NCBI GenBank assembly: GCA_049487715.1
Contig: CP150574.1
Coordinates: forward strand, 124,001-188,000
Source: Pycnococcus provasolii
Lineage: Eukaryota; Chlorophyta; Pseudoscourfieldiophyceae; Pseudoscourfieldiales
Direction: 5' to 3'
DNA length: 64,000 nucleotides
A program made the position numbers and the translations under genes. Positions 57,998-64,000 of the stretch are shown one piece after another (within the stretch, counting starts at the first letter, position 1; every line of letters starts with the position of its first letter). The notes beneath the pieces were generated by a model that did not search any database, had not been told where the DNA came from, and saw only the letters and a program-made list of their open reading frames with translations.

Positions 57998-59077
57998 TTA
58001 ACGTCCACCGGGCAGCTGCAGAAGTCCCGTTGCGCCACCGGGAGGCAGCACCTCGACACCACGTGCCTGCATCGCCGCCTTCGTTGGCAGCTGGCTCTTC
58101 TTCCATCCGTTGAATCCACCCTTGATCACGTACACCTGTCCGAAGCCCATGGATGAAAGGCGCTTCGCGATGTTCGACGCCTTGCTTCCGTTGGAGTCAA
58201 GCAGGAGGATCTGCGTTCCTCGCGTGACGCGCTTGAGTCCCGCGACGCGCATGGCAGCGACGCCATCCTCGACGGAGTTGACATCCTTAAACTGTCCGCG
58301 AAGGGCTCCAGACTCGATTCCGCTCGGCACGCGGTTCACCTTTCCGCTTGCGGCGCGCGGCACGTCCGGCAGTCCGGAGCCAGCCACCTCGGAGTCTCCG
58401 CGGATGTCGACGAGAACGGCGTTGCTCTCCGTCACGAGCACGTCAAGCGCCTGCAGGGCAGTGTACTCGCCGGCGTAGCCTCGCGCAGCGACGCTGAGCG
58501 CGCCGAGCAGGCTGGGCGCGGCGAGGTAGAGCACGACCGCGGCGCCGGCGTAGACGGCAAGGTCCTGCGGCTCCTGCTCGGAGAGCGCGGCGACGACACC
58601 CTGCAGAACTCCGACCGTCTTCTCGACCGCCGGTCCGGCGACGGTGACGGTCTTGCTCGCGACGTCCGTGACGGTCGCGGTGTCGACACCCTGGTCAGCG
58701 AGCGCCTTGATCGCCGCCTCTCCGGCGGGCTTCGCCGCGGCGACAATTTTCGTGGCTGCGTCAGAGACGACGGGTGCGGCAGCGTCCAAAGACGACTTCA
58801 CGACAGGCGACGCCTCTTCAAGTGCCTTGGATGCCTGTTCGATCGCACTGGATGTGAGTGGCGCAGCTTTTTCTGAGAGCGACGACACCAGACCACCTGT
58901 TCCTGAAACGATGTCCGCAAACTTAGCAGCAGCGCCACTTGAGGCGGCAAACGCAGGGGCCGGGAAAGACGTCCCCACAAGAAGGAGGGAAGACCCACCG
59001 ACTACACTAGCAGGGGCAAGACGGATAGGCAAAGGTGCACGAGGCTTAGACACAGACATGCGAGACGCGAGAGCCAT
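57998..59077 (-). CDS. CAS: thylakoid calcium-sensing protein CaS
   Basis: A 359-residue protein. The N-terminus has transit and thylakoid-transfer features (Ala/Ser-rich, cleavage-like PAFAA at 41-45). An Ala/Val/Ser-rich amphipathic region spans 50-170, a transmembrane helix lies at about 173-195, and a rhodanese-like domain spans about 205-330. The active-site loop LLLDSNGSKA (291-300) has Asp at the position where sulfurtransferases have Cys, as in other CaS proteins, so the domain is structural rather than catalytic. In plants and Chlamydomonas, CaS works in calcium-dependent control of photosynthesis, including cyclic electron flow and stress responses. The start is the ATG at 59077. 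Confidence 0.9.
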   Translation of the reverse strand: MALASRMSVSKPRAPLPIRLAPASVVGGSSLLLVGTSFPAPAFAASSGAAAKFADIVSGTGGLVSSLSEKAAPLTSSAIEQASKALEEASPVVKSSLDAAAPVVSDAATKIVAAAKPAGEAAIKALADQGVDTATVTDVASKTVTVAGPAVEKTVGVLQGVVAALSEQEPQDLAVYAGAAVVLYLAAPSLLGALSVAARGYAGEYTALQALDVLVTESNAVLVDIRGDSEVAGSGLPDVPRAASGKVNRVPSGIESGALRGQFKDVNSVEDGVAAMRVAGLKRVTRGTQILLLDSNGSKASNIAKRLSSMGFGQVYVIKGGFNGWKKSQLPTKAAMQARGVEVLPPGGATGLLQLPGGR

Positions 59078-60894
59078 CTTTCCAAGAAGTTAATTTGTGA
59101 TCGCAAGCAAGAGGCTGATCGGGAAGGGAAGGGAAGGGAAGGGGCGGATAAATTTCCACCAAGCTGCGGTCTCGTCTCTGGTGACGGATAGATAGATTTG
59201 GGGACCCGTGATCGGTGTCTGTGGCTCGCTCCGATCACGCCGGGGGGGGGAAGCGGGTTGAGGGGGGGGTACACCTTTGGTTGGATTGGCTTGGGTTGGA
59301 TTGGCCACGTGACCACGTCTGGCACCTCCACTGACCTCCACGGTACGAAGCCTTCATAGTATGGAGGAAACCTACCGGCCGGCGTAGGTGGTCGTCTCTG
59401 GAAACGCGTCTCCCACACGACACACGCGAGCTTGACAGACGCGCAGACAGCAGAGTCAGTTTCTCAGCGCAATACATAGAAAAATCACGGGAATTTCCCA
59501 CTTGATGAGCTCCTTGAAACAACAAGAAGAGGCAGCAGCTCCACAAACAGCACAAACGGCGTATTCCTAGTCTCTGTGTTGGTCGAATGATCGGATCCCG
59601 CGGCCTACCAACGCTGTGGGACCCATCATTTTCTCCTCGCCATCCTTTTCTAAGGGATTGCTGCGAAGAAACATGACATCAACGCTGACATCAACGTTGT
59701 CAAAGACAACAACGTTGTCGTTCACATCAACGTGACATCACCTCTTGCCTTAGTACTACCTGCTGCTTCGAGTTCGAGTTCGAGGGAGCCCTGCCAGTGG
59801 ATAGAGAAGGATTGTTTTCTAGCTAGAGACCATCCTCGCGGGTCCGCCCACCTTGATTGAGACAAGCAGAGACAAGCAAGCAGGAAACAGCCGGTACGAG
59901 GAAGCGGTACGAGCGGACAAAGCGCCTGGACAAAGCGACAAAGGTGACCAGTGCTTGCTTGTACAAGTCTCCTCAAACCTATGACATTTCCGGCCAAACT
60001 TAGCCGGGGGGGCTTTTCTGGCAAAAAGATTTCGAACAGATGCCCCGACCTAAAAAAATAATTAAAAAAGAATGCGAACAGATGCCCCGACCTATTGGGC
60101 ATGAAACTATTTGCGACCAAATTCATCGACCAAAAAACTTGCAAGACTAGGTCGGGGCATCTGTTCGCAATCTTTTTTAATTATTTTTTTAGGTCGGGGC
60201 ATCTGTTCGAAATCTTTTTCCCCGCGGCGACGTTTCACCGGAAATGTCATACCTTTAATAGGAATAAAGTGGCTCATCAACCTGGGCACGAACTCCCGCC
60301 TAATAATGTACTTCTCCCTCTTATATCCTGCCCTGCCTCCATACTGTACCCTGTTGCTTCCGCCTTGAGAGAGTGCAGTCCAGAGTTCCATCAGAGTTCC
60401 ATCAGGCATCAGGCATCAGCCATCAGCCATGAGACATGAGACAGTGAGAGGAAGCTTGCAAGCACCCTAAGCAACCCAATACATGCAACTGGGCGCCCAC
60501 CAGTCCAGCAGAACAGTGGGTGTTCTGGTTGCATAAAGTTTCCTGAAGTGACCTGAACAGGTTGCGTTTGGGTTCTCCTCAAGAAGACTGCGGGGAAAGG
60601 TTTATGTACACAGTACCGGGTACATACATAGAACCCTTTCCAGTGAGAACTACAGTCCTTCCCCAACCGGTTCCGCCAGAGCTCGCTTTGTTCAGCCCAC
60701 TTGCAAGTTGCCACTTGTTCCATAAAGGGAGTTCCGTGGGAGTTCTTACCCTTACCTTAAGCCTTGAAAAGAACCTTAAGGGAAAGGCCGGCCAAGGGGT
60801 TCAGCATAGGGTCCCTGGGTACCTTAAGTTTTTAAGGTTTGTATCATCAATTAATACCACCAGTGGTATTCTTAAGTTGACGTGTCTGGTAAGT
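59078..60894. other. 1.8-kb intergenic region carrying a foldback element
   Basis: Between CaS (-) and the TPX2-like gene (+). Apart from the foldback element at 59982-60250 it holds G-rich (59238-59272) and GTACCGGGTAC-like palindromic words (60612-60629). Several short open frames overlap the inverted repeats and are not convincing genes. GTAAGT sits immediately before the ATG at 60895. Confidence 0.5.
59982..60250. mobile_element. foldback MITE-like element flanked by TA
   Basis: Terminal inverted repeat TGACATTTCCGG ... CCGGAAATGTCA, flanked on both sides by TA (59980-59981 and 60251-60252), the target duplication of Tc1/mariner-type insertion. Inside lie inverted arms of about 70 bp (about 60024-60093 and 60149-60220) that match except for one base. 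Each arm carries two copies of a word containing AACAGATGCCCCGACC. The 55-bp centre has no coding sequence. It is a non-autonomous element; no transposase is present. Confidence 0.8.
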
Positions 60895-62814
60895 ATGTCG
60901 CCGTCTCATGGCCCGTCATCAAAAGGGGGGCCCCCAGCGTCATCCATGCCGCCTTCTTTTTCATCAGGAGGAGCTTTTAGTTCTCATTCTCATTCTCAGG
61001 GGGCCGGTGCTTCTGCTTCTTCTCTCTCTGGGCAGAGTCTTGCTGATCCTAAGGAGGCGCCTCACACGGAAACCACGGCGTATGTCAAGCTCTGCTTAGC
61101 GGCCGACTCAGCTGTCACGCAGCAGCAGACGGAGATGCTACTTAGGCGCATACAAACGACGGGGTGCACGGCGGCGAAAATAAGAGTTCTCAGCGCAGCC
61201 TCGCTCGCCGCGGGACTTGGCGTGCAGATGAACATCGCGGAGCTGCTCAAGGATGCCGTGCTCTCTTTCGACGCGTCCATACGGGGAGAAGGCCAATCTC
61301 TTACGCCGTCGCCGACTGGAAGTGGGGACAGCAAGCGCAAGTCGACGACGCCAAAAAGCAGCAGCAGCCGACGCTCGTCGCCAGCCTCTGCAAACAAAAC
61401 GCCGCTCAGCAACATGAGCAACAAGAGCGGACGCAGCGGCTCGGTGACCGTCAAGGCGACGTACTTCGATAGCCTCGACGGCGACGACTCCGAATTTGCG
61501 CGGCAGAGGCGAAAGCGCGAGGAGGAGGCTGCTGCTGCCAACAACAGCAGCGACGTCGAGAACACCGCCGACGACGCAGACAATACCTCACCAGCCAACG
61601 CCAATAGGAAGAGAACGCCGACGCGTGGACCACCAAGTGCGCGCCGCTCGCCGCTAAGCGCGACGTCACCGCTCGACGGTGCGAACGCTCGCAGGAGTGC
61701 GGGAACGCCTCGCGTGGACATGAGGACGGGCGAATGCGCGTACATGCGTCCCACGGAAAGCCGCATGCAGTATGAGACGCAGACGAAAACCGATCTCGAA
61801 AATCCTGACCGGCTCAAGGTTCACCCTTATCTCGCCAGCACGCACGCGAACGTGTACGACGTGCGCACCATGTCCATCTCGCCGCAGCACGGCGCGCACC
61901 GATCCAGCTACGTTTCTGAGTTTGACAGCAGCAAGAGCATGATGTACGCAATCAGGGGAAGCAACGTGCTCCGACAGCCAACCACACCAAGGTCGTCAGA
62001 ACAGAAGCCTTTCAACCTGCACTGCAACGCGCGCGTCTCCTCGCGACTGAAGATGGAGGAGGAAGAGAGAAAGGCGCGCGAGCGGGAGGAGCGACGCGCC
62101 GCGTCCAGCTTCAGGGCAAGCCCGTACAAGAAAAGCGTGGAGCCCAAAATCCCCGTTCGTCCTCGAAGCGCAGGGCCGACACGTCCCGTCGCGCCAACCC
62201 TTGACACGGCGAAACGTTCGAGCGACTGGGTGGAGTTCAAAAAGTTTGCCTCGAGCATGTTCGAAAGATTTCAGCAGACGAAGCAGATGCACGAGAAGCA
62301 GAAAGAGCTCACACGCACGTCCATGGCAGAGGAGAAGATTCGAAAGGCTTCACAAGGATTCGATCGACGCACGACTATAGAGAAGGGTGTGATAGCCCCG
62401 CCGAAGCTGAGTAGCGAGGATCGCGTCGCACAGCGTGAGGAGTTTGACCGTTACATCAAAGAGAAAGAGGACCTTGCGGCGCAGCTAGCGGAGGAGCAGA
62501 TGCGCTTGAGGGCGCTGGAGGAGGAGCGCGAAGTGAAGGAGCTGCGAAAAAGCCTCGTGATCAAGGCGACGCCGATTCCGGACTTCTCGATGCCTTTCGT
62601 GCCAGGTAAAAGCGAGATGGAGTTGACGAAGGCGGTGGGACCAGAATTGACGACTGGCAAGAGGTCCATGGACAAGGCGAACAGTGTGGAGAAGAGGCGA
62701 CAGAAGAACGGATTCCGCGTCGGTGACGGCAGCCCGCCCGAGCCTAGGAACTACCGCGTGGACATGGTGCCGAGCTTCTTCGCCGAATCGTTGAGGAAGA
62801 GTATATTGATGTGA
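60895..62814 (+). CDS. TPX2-family microtubule-associated protein (putative)
   Basis: A 639-residue protein. It has a Ser/Pro-rich start, a short helical domain (about residues 55-115) and a long basic disordered region with Ser/Thr-Pro sites. KPFNLHCNARVSSRLKMEEEERKAREREERR (from about 370) begins a TPX2-like block. Near the C-terminus ELRKSLVIKATPIPDF (about 550) is very close to the TPX2/WDL core 'LRKSLxFKAxPxPxF'. The family binds and bundles microtubules and, in TPX2 itself, activates Aurora kinase. The ATG at 60895 is the first convincing one; the open stretch upstream is UTR-like. Confidence 0.72.
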   Translation: MSPSHGPSSKGGPPASSMPPSFSSGGAFSSHSHSQGAGASASSLSGQSLADPKEAPHTETTAYVKLCLAADSAVTQQQTEMLLRRIQTTGCTAAKIRVLSAASLAAGLGVQMNIAELLKDAVLSFDASIRGEGQSLTPSPTGSGDSKRKSTTPKSSSSRRSSPASANKTPLSNMSNKSGRSGSVTVKATYFDSLDGDDSEFARQRRKREEEAAAANNSSDVENTADDADNTSPANANRKRTPTRGPPSARRSPLSATSPLDGANARRSAGTPRVDMRTGECAYMRPTESRMQYETQTKTDLENPDRLKVHPYLASTHANVYDVRTMSISPQHGAHRSSYVSEFDSSKSMMYAIRGSNVLRQPTTPRSSEQKPFNLHCNARVSSRLKMEEEERKAREREERRAASSFRASPYKKSVEPKIPVRPRSAGPTRPVAPTLDTAKRSSDWVEFKKFASSMFERFQQTKQMHEKQKELTRTSMAEEKIRKASQGFDRRTTIEKGVIAPPKLSSEDRVAQREEFDRYIKEKEDLAAQLAEEQMRLRALEEEREVKELRKSLVIKATPIPDFSMPFVPGKSEMELTKAVGPELTTGKRSMDKANSVEKRRQKNGFRVGDGSPPEPRNYRVDMVPSFFAESLRKSILM

Positions 62815-63331
62815 TTTGCGCGCGGGGCTTTTGTTGACGAGTAATCGCGAACGCTTAAGGGAAAATGAAACGGTTGTTGGTTGTCTTACAATGGACCAAA
62901 GTCTTCTTCTCACCTGCGTCCATTTTACAACCCTTCCACCCACCGCAAGTCGAAAAAAAATGTCTGAAAATGACGGTAAGGACATGCGCATCATTCTGCA
63001 ACCTTCACTTTTTTTTTCCGTTATAAAAATAATGACGTTTTGGGTTGACCAATAGTGAAGTGAAACATAAAAATGGCGCCGACTTAAAAAAAGTTATGTG
63101 CCAGAGCGGGATCCCAGACCTCGACCTATTTATTTTCTCGGAACATTGCAAATATGGGTTCCGTGGAAAGTGCAAACTGGTCAAATCTGCATTTACTTTA
63201 CATTACCTCCGACGTTGCGTCGCGCATCTTCCAGAAATGAGTGAAGCTGCGAGGATGATGGCGGCATGACCAATATGTCGAGCCTGCACAAACGCAAGCG
63301 GGCTCGACTACGATTCACAAATGGGGTAGTT
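62815..63331. other. convergent intergenic region
   Basis: Between the stops of the TPX2-like gene (+) and the radical-SAM gene (-). AT-rich segments and T runs (63008-63020) fit 3' UTRs. A 70-codon frame at 63060-63269 has no ATG and no recognised similarity, so it is not called. Confidence 0.5.
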
Positions 63332-64000
63332 TTACGGGTGGTAGCTGCGCGTGCGAAACGACGTCGCGCCTAGAGCCTCCGCGAGTGCACGCGTGTTCGC
63401 CGTGCTCGCGCCCGGCGCCTCAACGGCGCAACACTCAACGGCCACACCGCGCGTACTAAGCGCCTCGATCAACGCGCAAATGTTTGCGAATGCGTCCGTT
63501 GGTACTGGCACGGCATGCTTCGCTTCGTTCGGGTTCTCCAACGTGTACTGTTCCACGAGTGCGTCTGTGCACGTCTGGAACGCCTTTGGGTTCTCCGCGC
63601 ACAGGTTGATGGTCACGTCGCTGATTCGCGCGTCTGCGATGCGTTGCGCGACGTCGTCCGCACCCCCGACGTCTGCGGGCAGCATAGTTGTGACAAGTCG
63701 AAGAGGCACGCCGTGTCTTCTTTCGTGAATGATGCGCGCGGCATCGCAGATTTCGTCGAGTCGAAACGTCGGCTCACCAATCCCCGCGAACGTCGCGCCT
63801 GTGTCGTTCTCTCCCATCCCAATAACACCTTGATTATTCTCATCCAGCACTTCGTAGTACCTCTCGACGACGTCCGCCATTTCCGCAGCCGTGGGATCGG
63901 ACGAGCCGTCGGGGGCGAGCGGGACGAGGCCTGAATCTGACCCGGACGCCAGCAAGGATGGGAGAAAGGCGGGGCCACGCAGGAGCGGCCACGGGAATCC
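63332..64000 (-). CDS. TatD-linked radical-SAM protein, C-terminal part (runs off the window)
   Basis: The frame is open from the stop at 63332 to the right edge, so the start lies outside. Visible are GATFAGIGEPTFRLDEI (the GEP strand that follows the CxxxCxxC site in radical-SAM domains), LVTTMLP, a VTINLCAENPKAF strand-helix and a closing ATSFRTRSYHP. These match the C-terminal half of bacterial 'TatD-linked' radical-SAM proteins. The iron-sulfur cysteines must lie upstream of the window. The role is unknown. It is near but not adjacent to the TatD gene at 53404. Confidence 0.65.
   Translation of the reverse strand, partial: GFPWPLLRGPAFLPSLLASGSDSGLVPLAPDGSSDPTAAEMADVVERYYEVLDENNQGVIGMGENDTGATFAGIGEPTFRLDEICDAARIIHERRHGVPLRLVTTMLPADVGGADDVAQRIADARISDVTINLCAENPKAFQTCTDALVEQYTLENPNEAKHAVPVPTDAFANICALIEALSTRGVAVECCAVEAPGASTANTRALAEALGATSFRTRSYHP

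Noticed and set aside
59722-60144. Minus-strand frame across the left arm of the foldback element
   Set aside because: Its sequence comes from the inverted repeat and low-complexity flanks; no domain and no matching frame conservation.
1-64000. tRNA, rRNA, CRISPR arrays and viral genes
   Set aside because: I scanned for T-loop words, repeat-spacer patterns and virus hallmark proteins and found nothing I can support; a covariance-model scan would be decisive for tRNAs.

Overview
This 64 kb window is nuclear DNA from a eukaryotic alga, most likely a small green alga of the prasinophyte or picoplankton type. The evidence is plant-type photosynthetic genes: a LIL3 light-harvesting-like protein, the thylakoid calcium-sensing protein CaS, a ClpC-like plastid Hsp100, a raffinose-synthase-like GH36 enzyme, LSD1-type zinc fingers and plant-type phosphofructokinase. 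They sit beside general eukaryotic genes: a kinesin, an R-SNARE, a U-box protein, a BLOC-1 subunit and an ankyrin-MYND protein. Most genes are single open frames of 0.5-3.4 kb, intergenic gaps are short, and I could support only a few introns, so the genome is compact and intron-poor. I do not name a species.

Layout, left to right (strand in brackets): LSD1-type zinc finger (+); multi-pass membrane protein (-); polyQ ORF (+, weak); NlpC/P60-fold protein with one 90-nt intron (+); kinesin (+); membrane-anchored coiled-coil protein (-); MULE-like DNA-binding fragment (-); Tudor-like protein (+); glycosyltransferase-like type II membrane protein (-); a large zinc-knuckle/VWA gene followed, across one frame change, by a coiled-coil frame that probably belongs to it (+); GH36 (+); DUF1254/DUF1214 protein (+); secreted alpha/beta hydrolase (+); ClpC-like Hsp100 (-); deletion-derived Copia gag/RNase H ORF (+); divergent kinase (+); phosphofructokinase (-); ankyrin-MYND (+); Acl4-like TPR protein (-); folylpolyglutamate synthase (+); U-box membrane protein (-); frame-disrupted RING gene (-); YheT-like hydrolase (+); aldo/keto-reductase-like lumenal protein (-); plastid protein of unknown function (+); BLOC-1 subunit 2-like (-); methyltransferase-like (+); TatD nuclease with a 132-bp repeat array (+); LIL3 (-); R-SNARE (+); CaS (-); TPX2-like (+); radical-SAM protein running off the right edge (-).

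From about 31 kb rightward, genes mostly alternate in convergent and divergent pairs. Several divergent gaps carry telomere-like CCCTAA/TTAGGG words and CCCCGAAAC-rich low-complexity DNA. Transposon traces are a Copia deletion derivative, a 269-bp foldback element flanked by TA, and a MULE-like fragment. No tRNA, rRNA, CRISPR array or virus was recognised.

The genes do not form one pathway. Four or five probably act in the plastid or thylakoid (LIL3, CaS, the ClpC-like protein, the AKR-like protein, the 50-kb unknown). Several others belong to the cytoskeleton (kinesin, TPX2-like, VWA/coiled coil with RPxSA motifs). A theme worth following is enzyme-fold proteins that lack expected residues: the AKR-like protein (all four catalytic residues), phosphofructokinase (GGDG to GGNG), the ClpC-like protein (no IGF loop), the glycosyltransferase-like protein (no DxD) and the atypical kinase.
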